Part shown: piece after piece, positions 7,877 to 14,081 of the stretch
How positions within the stretch are numbered: position 1 is the stretch's first letter
Layout: each line of letters begins with the position of its first letter
From: Candidatus Didemnitutus sp.
GTDB lineage: Bacteria > Verrucomicrobiota > Verrucomicrobiia > Opitutales > Opitutaceae
Reading direction: 5' to 3'
Assembly: GCA_030682505.1 (NCBI GenBank)
Contig: JAUXOH010000271.1
Span: 1-18,037 of the forward strand
DNA length: 18,037 bases
Notes under the pieces: model-generated
Databases searched by the model: none
What the model saw: the letters and a program-made list of their open reading frames with translations, nothing else
What the model was told of the DNA's origin: nothing
Made by a program: the position numbers and the translations under genes

Positions 7877-8866
7877 TCAGAACCGGAGTGGCAATTTGAC
7901 CTTGGCGGCCACTGGAGAACCTTGCTGGATTCTTGGCAGGAAGAGCCACGCGCGGAGAGTATTTTGAAGAATGGCTTTGGCTTCCTCTGGAAACTCACGG
8001 TCGAAATTCACTTCGGAGACGGTGCCATCCGTGGCAATGCTGAGCGTGGCGGTCGCGTCTGCCGGCATCCCTTCGAGCGAGTCAATCAAGGGCGGGATTT
8101 GGAGGAGGGGCCGCAGCGGCTGGTCGGCTTTCGCATTTTGCTTCAACCAGTTCGCGAGGACTGCGCGATGCAGCAATTTTTCACGATGATGGAAATAGGT
8201 GCCGACGATCTCCGGCAGGTTGGTCTTTACTTCCCGGCCTTCGGAAAAGAGGGGGTGGATAAAATGGGTTTTATACGTGACGTCGACGCCACCCGGAAGA
8301 TTGGTGCTGCGCGGATCCAGCGAGATGACGGAGCTGAAAATTGTCGTGACGACTTGGGCAGCCTTCAGGTCCTCGATCTGGTGGACATGGATCTGGGGTT
8401 TGGCGACCGGGCGGTCATGAAAGATCTCGGCGTTCCTTTTCCTCGATAACACCCGTTCTTCATCCGACATGAGGAATTCCTCTTCGAAGTGAATGATTAC
8501 CATGAAGCAGTCGCGCAAATCCTGGGCCGCGGTGATTTCAACTGTCCGCTCTTCAAAGGACCCCAACACGTTGTAACGGTCGCGCCGGACAGTGCTCCTG
8601 ACGGAGCGCTCGTTGCTGAAGGTCGCCTCGAGGGCTGAGTATCCGGGGGCCCGCTCGGTAAACAGGGGCGTGTCTTTGGGCAGGCTCAAGCGGGTTCCAT
8701 CCAGAACGATGATCGGCTTGTCCTTTTCCGCAGCCACCACGACGTGCTTCCGGTCCTTATATTCCGCGTAAACCACCGTTGGATGCGGCGGCGCGACAAT
8801 CTCCGACGCCGGACAGAGGGTTGAAAGGACGAGGACAGAGGCCAGCAGAACCCGGGCTTGAGGCAT
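7877..8866 (-). CDS. Secreted protein with C-terminal TonB-like domain
   Basis: This 329-residue protein has a signal peptide (MPQARVLLASVLVLSTLCPA) from the ATG at 8866. An upstream ATG at 8956 would add about 30 residues that hide the signal sequence, so it is rejected. The central part (residues 30-250) is beta-rich, with a charged segment (EERVLSRKRNAEIF) and no family I recognise. The last 65 residues, ATLSIATDGTVSEVNF through AWLFLPRIQQGSPVAAKVKLPLRF, follow the TonB C-terminal / energy-transducer pattern. There is no TonB membrane anchor with a Pro-Lys linker, so it is not a classical TonB. Such orphan domains are common in envelope proteins of Verrucomicrobia and Bacteroidota. Location is probably periplasmic; the function is unknown. 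Confidence 0.7.
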   Translation of the reverse strand: MPQARVLLASVLVLSTLCPASEIVAPPHPTVVYAEYKDRKHVVVAAEKDKPIIVLDGTRLSLPKDTPLFTERAPGYSALEATFSNERSVRSTVRRDRYNVLGSFEERTVEITAAQDLRDCFMVIIHFEEEFLMSDEERVLSRKRNAEIFHDRPVAKPQIHVHQIEDLKAAQVVTTIFSSVISLDPRSTNLPGGVDVTYKTHFIHPLFSEGREVKTNLPEIVGTYFHHREKLLHRAVLANWLKQNAKADQPLRPLLQIPPLIDSLEGMPADATATLSIATDGTVSEVNFDREFPEEAKAILQNTLRAWLFLPRIQQGSPVAAKVKLPLRF

Positions 8867-8900
8867 GCTGCAACCTACGATTCGCGAAACGAAGCTGTCG

Positions 8901-8930
8901 AGTATATAGCCACCACATTCTACGGCCCAA
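8901..8930 (-). promoter_or_regulatory. Candidate promoter for the TonB-like protein gene
   Basis: On the minus strand TTGGGC (8930-8925) and TATACT (8906-8901) are separated by 18 bases, 35 bases upstream of the ATG at 8866. The -10 matches the consensus in five of six positions; the -35 is poor. An 8-bp palindrome TTCGCGAA (8881-8888) lies between this box and the start codon. Confidence 0.3.
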
Positions 8931-8943
8931 AGATAAAACCTCA

Positions 8944-8974
8944 GTGTTTGCCGCACCTAAATGGCGGCAAACAC
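8944..8974. repeat. 11-bp perfect inverted repeat (second hairpin or operator)
   Basis: gtgtttgccgc (8944-8954) and gcggcaaacac (8964-8974) are exact reverse complements around a 9-nt spacer. On the minus strand the second arm is followed by tgaggttttatcttt, so the repeat could be a back-up terminator for the glycosidase-like gene upstream. It also lies 78-108 bases before the TonB-like gene start, where a dimeric repressor could bind. The sequence alone does not decide between these. Confidence 0.55.
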
Positions 8975-8989
8975 GGCGCGACCGGACAA

Positions 8990-9042
8990 AAAAGAACCGC
9001 CCCGCCCGAAAAGTCGCACCAAACGACCTTCGGGCAAGGCGG
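8990..9042 (-). terminator. Rho-independent terminator of the glycosidase-like gene
   Basis: Positions 8997-9016 and 9024-9042 form a long interrupted stem (ccgcc, gcccgaa and gtcg blocks pairing with cgac, ttcgggc and ggcgg) around a 7-nt loop. It begins 14 bases after the minus-strand stop at 9056. In the direction of transcription the stem is followed by ttcttttttgtc. Stem, position and T-run together make a convincing intrinsic terminator. Confidence 0.75.
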
Positions 9043-9055
9043 TGTCCCCAACAAA

Positions 9056-11389
9056 TCACGTCGTTTTCTCGCTCCAACCCTCGGGCCATTGCGTGCCGGG
9101 AATGGGGCGCCAAAAGATGTCGCGGTCAATCCGCGGAGGGTGATGCCGGTATTTCTCGGTCAGGACCAACTTGGTCTTGAGGTGACCGACGAGGTTCTCG
9201 CCGTAGAGGAAGGTGCTTTCGCCGACGCCCGAGACCACGAGCACCTCGTGGGGTGACGTTTCCAGCAGCTCGATCAGGCCGCGGATATTGGCGAGCTCGA
9301 GATCAATCGCGGATTGCAACTTCTGCACGCACGCCTGCTTCGTGGCCTCGTCCTTCGCCTCGGTGTAGCCGTAGACGCATTCGCACCAGGCGCAGACATT
9401 GCGCAGGCTCGTGATCCAATGCAGGTAGGCGCGCACCCGGTCGCGCAGATCGGTGAACACCGGCTGCACGTCGACCCCGACAGCCTTGCTTGTGGCGTCC
9501 AGCGAGGCGATCAAGGTTTGCAGCCGGGCAATGACCTCGCGATCCATATCGGCCGCCATCTTGGCGCCGGACTCGCGGGTGATGAGGTCGAAGAGCACGT
9601 CTTTGCCGAAGTCGATCTTGCCGGGGTTGTTGTGCTGGAAGCAACCGTGGCGCTCGAAGTATTCGCGCTCGGCCACGGGCACGGCCTCGAGATCCGGCAC
9701 GAACGGACGATCCCACGTGCGTTGCCAGCAGAAGCCAAAGGCGCAATAGAGGCCGACCATCGGTTGCCAGCTCAGGGCTTCCTCAAAAGCGTCCCAGGCC
9801 TGGGTAAGCGTGGGGACGTGTTTCGGACCGACGAGGGTCGTGGCAAACTCACCCAGCACCTCCGCGACCGGTTTGGTGGGGAAGAATTGCACGGCGCGAA
9901 TCACGACGGGATTCGGCCAATACGGAGCCATTGCGGAGTTGGTCAAACCACCGAGGGCACTGATCCGGTTGAGACCGGTCTCGCGCACGGCGGACAGCTT
10001 GGCGTGGATCATCTTCGGGAACGGCAGGCCGAGCAGGGGCTCGTGATTCATCACGCTCGTGGCCGAATAATGCAGCACCGGATCGACCCCGGCGGCCCGG
10101 GACTGAACGAGGGTTTCTTTCTCGGATGCATCCATCCCGGTGTGGAAAAGGGAACCGGCGACGGCCTGATTCTCCGGGTATTTCGGATGGTTGTAGGGCA
10201 CGTGGTAACCCCGGACGAGCAGCGACGGCGCCTCCCAAGTGACATGGCCGCCCATGCCTTTCTTGATTGTCTCGTGTTCCACCTTGAAGGGTTCGATGCG
10301 GAGGATGATATCGAAGTCCGGGTTGATCTCCGCGGCAGCCGTTTCGAGGTTGCGGAGGTAACGCACGATGCTCTCCCCGGCGGTTTGCGCGATTTTGTCG
10401 TGATTGCGCCATTCGCGAATCATGAAGGGTCCGCCATTGCGACCGACGTAGAGCGAAGAGGTGTGTTCGAAGCCAGCGCCACTATCGTTCGTCCAGACGG
10501 ACATGTAGCTCAAGTCCGGCACGGCGCGCATCAACTTTTGCAAGGCCTCGCGGTAGTGGCGCTGCACGATCGGGTGATCCTGCGCCATCGTGTAGCGGGG
10601 CAGGCGGGAACGGAAGGGATGATCGACGCGGGCGCCGCGCAGCGTGGGGTATTTCGTGAAGAAACGCTCCGGCATCGTGCGCGGCTCGAACATGCACACG
10701 CCCGGACGCAAGCCATAGCGGCGGCCGGTGTCGGCCAGCTTGCGCAGGTGATTGAGGTTGGCGTCAAGGTAGAGCGCCGGCCAGACGCCCTGCGTGAGCG
10801 GCGTGTCGACGAAGTGATTGAAGCCCGGCGCGTAGGAGTAGAATTGCGGGTAGTATTCCCAGGCCACCATGTCCTCGAACGGCATGTGCGCTTGCAGGCC
10901 ATTCACCTCGATGTGCGTGAAGCCCGCTTCGGCGAGGGACCCCGCGTAGCGGTCGTGGTCGAAATTGCGCGCCGAGCGCCAGTATTGCGTGTAGCAGGCG
11001 TCCCAGTGCGGGCGATGCCAGTTGAACGTCGCGGGCAGCCACAGACCCGCCGCGAGTTTTTCGCGGGTCAGGTCGCCCACGCCGGCTGACAACAGCCGCA
11101 CGGCGGCATAAAGAAACGAAGCGTGAGTCGCGCAGATATCACCCGTGCCTTCGTCGGTGATGCGCAGCCACATCCACGCGGGTGCATCCGCCGCTTGGGT
11201 CGGAAGCCCGCGCGCCCAGCCGTGTTTGGCGAGGCCGATGTTGACGCCGGCCCCCGGTTGCGCCGTGGCACTGACGATGGCGCCGGAGAGACGCGCGAGT
11301 TCGGTCGCAGCCGTGATTTCACCGGGCTCGGCGCCGGCGGGGTGAAAAACAGCGTGAAATTTCAGCGAGGGGAGCGGGGGAATAGGCAT
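9056..11389 (-). CDS. Large TIM-barrel, glycoside-hydrolase-like protein
   Basis: This 777-residue protein is not assignable by eye to a named family. Residues 1-115 look like an alpha/beta domain of the sort that precedes the barrel in GH20, GH67 and similar enzymes. Residues about 130-480 read like a TIM barrel: YTQYWRSARNFDHDRYAGSL, AGFTHIEVNG, a helix with LRKLADTGRRYGLRPGVCMF and EPRTMPERFF, then LSYMSVWTNDSGAGFEH, where acidic residues follow a strand. The C-terminal third (about 530-740) is mostly helical with a Cys-rich patch (VCAWCECVYGY). There is no signal peptide from the chosen ATG at 11389 (MPIPPLPSL), so it would act on imported oligosaccharide. Earlier ATGs at 11437 and 11689 add residues without family character and run into the divergent promoter region. 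The glycosidase role is inferred from the fold pattern. Confidence 0.65.
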   Translation of the reverse strand: MPIPPLPSLKFHAVFHPAGAEPGEITAATELARLSGAIVSATAQPGAGVNIGLAKHGWARGLPTQAADAPAWMWLRITDEGTGDICATHASFLYAAVRLLSAGVGDLTREKLAAGLWLPATFNWHRPHWDACYTQYWRSARNFDHDRYAGSLAEAGFTHIEVNGLQAHMPFEDMVAWEYYPQFYSYAPGFNHFVDTPLTQGVWPALYLDANLNHLRKLADTGRRYGLRPGVCMFEPRTMPERFFTKYPTLRGARVDHPFRSRLPRYTMAQDHPIVQRHYREALQKLMRAVPDLSYMSVWTNDSGAGFEHTSSLYVGRNGGPFMIREWRNHDKIAQTAGESIVRYLRNLETAAAEINPDFDIILRIEPFKVEHETIKKGMGGHVTWEAPSLLVRGYHVPYNHPKYPENQAVAGSLFHTGMDASEKETLVQSRAAGVDPVLHYSATSVMNHEPLLGLPFPKMIHAKLSAVRETGLNRISALGGLTNSAMAPYWPNPVVIRAVQFFPTKPVAEVLGEFATTLVGPKHVPTLTQAWDAFEEALSWQPMVGLYCAFGFCWQRTWDRPFVPDLEAVPVAEREYFERHGCFQHNNPGKIDFGKDVLFDLITRESGAKMAADMDREVIARLQTLIASLDATSKAVGVDVQPVFTDLRDRVRAYLHWITSLRNVCAWCECVYGYTEAKDEATKQACVQKLQSAIDLELANIRGLIELLETSPHEVLVVSGVGESTFLYGENLVGHLKTKLVLTEKYRHHPPRIDRDIFWRPIPGTQWPEGWSEKTT

Positions 11390-11695
11390 GGGGAGCAACC
11401 CCGAAAAGAAATCCCCGGTTCGGCGAGGCAACTGCATTCCGATGCCAACCCCAAGAGACACCAAATAAATCCCAAGATGTGCATTTATCACCTGGGTTCG
11501 CGTGGAGCACTCCACTTGGATTGAAGAAGCGGGCGGGCCCAAAAAACGCATTATGCTTCCGCGCGCGCCAGAAGGCTTCGGGCGACGAGACTCGGTGATT
11601 TCCCGCGAAGCTGAAACGTACAGATGGCTCGACTGCCGAGGCGTTTTCGAAACAGTTTTCCTTCTCCCACTGCTTTTGGCCAACCCCATCGATCC
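11390..11695. promoter_or_regulatory. Divergent intergenic region between glycosidase-like and MetE-like genes
   Basis: About 300 bp without a supported gene separate two divergent starts. The clearest element is the perfect palindrome gtggag-ca-ctccac at 11502-11515, suited to a dimeric repressor. A looser pair, cccaag (11471-11476) and cctggg (11491-11496), lies just beside it. On the plus strand TATGCT (11552-11557) could be a -10, but no -35 is properly spaced. I see no convincing minus-strand promoter and no RNA gene. The right-hand part may include the true 5' end of the MetE-like gene, whose start is uncertain. Confidence 0.5.
11502..11515. promoter_or_regulatory. Candidate operator palindrome
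   Basis: The arms gtggag and ctccac are exact reverse complements with a 2-bp centre, located 113 bp upstream of the glycosidase-like start and roughly 180 bp upstream of the MetE-like start. The position in a divergent promoter region favours a transcription-factor site over a terminator, as no T-run follows. Confidence 0.4.
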
Positions 11696-12826
11696 ATGTG
11701 CTCGTCCTGCCCCCCGTCTGCGCTGCCTTCAAAATCAAATCGTTCCGTCGCGGCCAGCGCGGGGGTGCGCCCGGCAGCGGTGAAGACCTCGCGCATTCCG
11801 CGGGGGTCAATCCCGCGCGCACCGCGCATCCTCACCACGACGGTCGGCTCCTATCCGGTGCCCGACTGGTTGGCGGCCTTGCCGAGCGAACAGGCGGTGA
11901 TCGACGCGACGCGGGTCGTGTTTGATCTGCAACGGCAGGCGGGGATTGATCTGCCGACGGATGGCGAACTTTACCGCTTCGACGTGAACCATCCGGACAC
12001 GAACGGCATGATCGAGTATTTCATCCGGCCGGTGGCGGGCATCTCGTCGGTCGTGGGGCGGTCGATCACCGAGGAATTTGCGCGGCACTCCCCGATGGGT
12101 TTTCGCCGGAAGCCAGCCGGCGTCGTGACGGGCCCGCTCGGCGAGGGTTCGTTGAATCTGTTGGCCGATTGCCAGCGGGCAGCGGCGGTCGCGGGTGGCC
12201 CCTTCAAATTCACGGTCACGAGCCCTTACATGTTGTCGCGCACGTTGCTCGATCACCACTACCGGGACTTTGACGCGCTCACGATGGCGGTGGCCGACGT
12301 GATTGCCGCCCAGATGCCGGGCCTGCCCGCCGCGTGCGTCCAGGTCGATGAGGCCAATATCCCTGGCAATCCGAAAGATGGTCCGCTGGCGGCGCGCGCG
12401 ATGAACCGGGTGCTGGATGCCATCGACCAGGGCACCGAGCGCGCCGTGCATTTCTGCTTCGGCAATTACGGGGGCCAGACGATTCAGTCCGGCAAATGGG
12501 CCGCGTTGCTCGAGTTCCTCAACTCCCTGCATTGTGACCACCTCGTGCTGGAGCTGGCGCATCGTCCGGCGTCGGACCTCGAGGCGCTCAAGAGGATCGA
12601 CAAGGAAATCACCCTCGGGATCGGGGTGGTTGACATCAAGGTGAACCACATCGAAACCCCGGACGAGATCGCTCGACGGATCGAGGCAGTGGAAAAGAAG
12701 GTCGGAATCGGCCGGGTGGGCTGGGTGCACCCCGACTGCGGTTTCTGGATGCTCAAGCGGTCGATTGCCGATCGCAAGGTTGAGGCGCTCGTTCGCGGTC
12801 GCGACCGTTATCTCGGCTGCAGTTGA
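11696..12826 (+). CDS. Stand-alone MetE-type (cobalamin-independent) methyltransferase catalytic domain
   Basis: The protein matches the C-terminal catalytic barrel of cobalamin-independent methionine synthase. From the ATG at 11696 (376 residues), the zinc ligands are all present: His252 and Cys254 in VHFCFGNYGG, Glu286 in LVLELAHRP, and Cys348 in VHPDCGFWML. LTTTVGSYPVP (46-56), TDGELYRFD (88-96) and VQVDEANIP (215-223) are also family-typical. The N-terminal half of full-length MetE (about 750 residues) is absent, so this is a core-MetE protein that would move a methyl group to a thiol, from methylfolate, a corrinoid or another donor. The start is uncertain: homology begins only near 11830, and the ATG at 11624 or GTGs at 11765 and 11780 are alternatives. 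It is divergent from the glycosidase-like gene and converges on the YcaO gene 39 bp away. Confidence 0.85.
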   Translation: MCSSCPPSALPSKSNRSVAASAGVRPAAVKTSRIPRGSIPRAPRILTTTVGSYPVPDWLAALPSEQAVIDATRVVFDLQRQAGIDLPTDGELYRFDVNHPDTNGMIEYFIRPVAGISSVVGRSITEEFARHSPMGFRRKPAGVVTGPLGEGSLNLLADCQRAAAVAGGPFKFTVTSPYMLSRTLLDHHYRDFDALTMAVADVIAAQMPGLPAACVQVDEANIPGNPKDGPLAARAMNRVLDAIDQGTERAVHFCFGNYGGQTIQSGKWAALLEFLNSLHCDHLVLELAHRPASDLEALKRIDKEITLGIGVVDIKVNHIETPDEIARRIEAVEKKVGIGRVGWVHPDCGFWMLKRSIADRKVEALVRGRDRYLGCS

Positions 12827-12865
12827 GCGATCCGAGGCTGTCCACCGACCGGCCAAGGCCGCTGA
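12827..12865. other. Short spacer between convergent MetE-like and YcaO genes
   Basis: Only 39 bp separate the two stops. cggcc-aa-ggccg (12850-12861) is a small palindrome whose 2-bp centre makes a poor hairpin, and no T-run follows. I see no convincing terminator here for either gene. Confidence 0.4.
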
Positions 12866-13762
12866 CTACCAGAAAAAGTAGTTCGTGTCGTCGCTGAGAA
12901 AGCGCTCGCTCGGCGGAGTGTAACAGACCCGCCAGACATGGGCAAAGCGCGACCAGGGGCCGCGTATTTGGCCGTCAAAAACCAAGCGCGGTGCGAGCAA
13001 CGGCCGTTTTACCCGTGTCCGGAGGCGTTCGAGAAAAAACTCGTGTCCCTCGGGAGTGGAGAAGAACAGGCAGCGCTTTTCGATCGGATGGGCCGACGGG
13101 CTGAGTTGGCGGGTGAGGCCAGCAGGCACGAGGGCGGAGAAGCAGATCGCCGCGCGATGCCGCTCCAATTCCGCCGCGGCCCGCTCACAGGCTTCGGCAA
13201 AGGTCTCCCCGGCAGCGTGGCCATAGGAGGCCTGGCCGTCTGGATAGACGCGGAACAGAATGACAGTAATCCCGGGGGCATCGGAACAAAGCACGGCCGC
13301 ACGCACTCCGGGATAGGGAGAGGCGCATTCCGCCGCGGAGAGCCGGCCCTCCCACCAGGAGAGCAGGTTGAAGCGCTCTGATGCCTCCATTCGGGCGGCA
13401 ACGCGCGCCTGGCGCGCGCGCCAACCCGGGAAGGCCGCCATGCCGTTGCTCGACGGATCGACGTCGAAGCCATAGCGCGCTCCGTCACCGGCTGAGACCA
13501 CACTCATGTGCGCCCAGCGTTCCATCGCCTCTGACACCGCCTTGAAGCGGGCAATCATGGGCGAGGCATCGGTGCCGGAGCCGGTCGCCGTGGAAAAGAT
13601 CTCACCTCCCGTCTTCCATGCGACCAACTCCGGTCGCAGAAAGGCGTTCGCCTGGAACTGACGGTGTCCGACCACCGACAGTTCCGTCAGGTCAATCCGC
13701 GCGATCGGTCCGCCGGCTGGCGCGGCCGCGTTGCGGTATCTCAGGGAGGCGAGGTTGATCAT
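12866..13762 (-). CDS. YcaO-family protein, compact form
   Basis: This 298-residue protein carries the three ATP/magnesium-binding stretches of the YcaO fold in order: S77-E78-A79-M80-E81-R82 within ARFKAVSEAMERWA; N106-G107-M108-A109-A110 followed by MEASERF with Glu126, Glu129 and Arg130; and GHAAGETFAEACERAAAELE (181-200). YcaO enzymes use ATP to activate peptide amide bonds, making azolines, thioamides or amidines, or serve as an S12 methylthiolation accessory. It is shorter than typical members (about 400-580) and ends in NYFFW without the Pro-rich tail of azoline-forming cyclodehydratases. No TfuA, E1-like partner or dehydrogenase is in the window. It lies 4 bp after the 60-codon ORF and lacks a clear ribosome-binding site, which suggests translational coupling. 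Family assignment is fairly firm; reaction and substrate are open. Confidence 0.78.
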   Translation of the reverse strand: MINLASLRYRNAAAPAGGPIARIDLTELSVVGHRQFQANAFLRPELVAWKTGGEIFSTATGSGTDASPMIARFKAVSEAMERWAHMSVVSAGDGARYGFDVDPSSNGMAAFPGWRARQARVAARMEASERFNLLSWWEGRLSAAECASPYPGVRAAVLCSDAPGITVILFRVYPDGQASYGHAAGETFAEACERAAAELERHRAAICFSALVPAGLTRQLSPSAHPIEKRCLFFSTPEGHEFFLERLRTRVKRPLLAPRLVFDGQIRGPWSRFAHVWRVCYTPPSERFLSDDTNYFFW

Positions 13763-13766
13763 CAGG

Positions 13767-13949
13767 TTAGTTGCTCGGCTTCCAGTTGGTCACGATACAA
13801 AATGTGGTCGCCGGGGAGTAGTCGCGCAGGGTATCGCTCCCCTTGAGACTCTGGCGGAAAGGATCGAGACGGGTGGCGAGGGAAGAAAAGCCGCACGCCA
13901 GCACGAGGCTGGACGCGAAGCCGCGAATTAATGCAATGATTGAGGTCAT
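13767..13949 (-). CDS. 60-residue ORF upstream of YcaO: candidate modified-peptide precursor or small lipoprotein
   Basis: The ORF starts at the ATG at 13949 and stops 4 bp before the YcaO start. Its N-terminal third is hydrophobic (MTSIIALIRGFASSLVLACG). A polar middle follows (TRLDPFRQSLKGSDTLRDY), and the C-terminus, SPATTFCIVTNWKPSN, is rich in Ser, Thr and Cys, with Cys51 and Trp56. A Ser/Thr/Cys-rich tail directly before a YcaO gene fits a peptide precursor with the core at the C-terminus. Against this, VLA-Cys19 resembles a lipobox, so the product could be a small lipoprotein. No good ribosome-binding site precedes the ATG, although TAGTAT lies six bases upstream and could drive a leaderless transcript. 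Coding status itself is not certain; the adjacency to YcaO is the main support. Confidence 0.45.
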   Translation of the reverse strand: MTSIIALIRGFASSLVLACGFSSLATRLDPFRQSLKGSDTLRDYSPATTFCIVTNWKPSN

Positions 13950-14081
13950 GTGCCGATACTATCCCGAATGCGGATTTTTGCCGTTGCTGAATTCAGCTTG
14001 ATTCGAGGCGACGGCCATGGTCGGGAAGGATGCTCAGGGGACCTTAATCTAGGTGTTGCCCGTGCTCGCGGCTCGCGCAGG
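13950..14081. promoter_or_regulatory. Divergent region between YcaO pair and sensor kinase, with 12-bp palindrome
   Basis: This 132-bp spacer holds gctgaattcagc at 13986-13997, a perfect 12-bp palindrome 37 bp upstream of the small ORF and about 85 bp upstream of the kinase start. It is a good operator candidate that could control both directions. TAATCT (14045-14050) is a possible -10 for the kinase gene, but no matching -35 is seen. On the minus strand TAGTAT lies six bases from the small ORF's ATG. Confidence 0.4.

Noticed and set aside
9314..11089. 591-codon plus-strand open frame opposite the glycosidase-like gene
   Set aside because: The composition is rich in Gly, Val, His, Ala and Arg with no motif. 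The minus-strand frame has better protein character and a terminator in the right place.
11390..11689. 100-residue N-terminal extension of the glycosidase-like protein
   Set aside because: The extension is low in protein character and would place the start across the divergent promoter region and its palindrome. The ATG at 11389 begins a plausible domain.
11551..11838. 95-codon minus-strand ORF in the divergent region upstream of the MetE-like gene
   Set aside because: It overlaps the N-terminus of the MetE-like protein and has no recognisable features. It is an artefact of the GC-rich frame.
12417..12644. Alternative-frame ORFs within the MetE-like gene
   Set aside because: Their translations are Ser/Arg-rich out-of-frame readings of a gene whose zinc ligands are all in the main frame.
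13950..14081. 44-residue N-terminal extension of the sensor kinase
   Set aside because: It would put the signal peptide in the interior of the protein and cover the divergent spacer with its palindrome. Starts at 14082-14097 place the signal peptide correctly.
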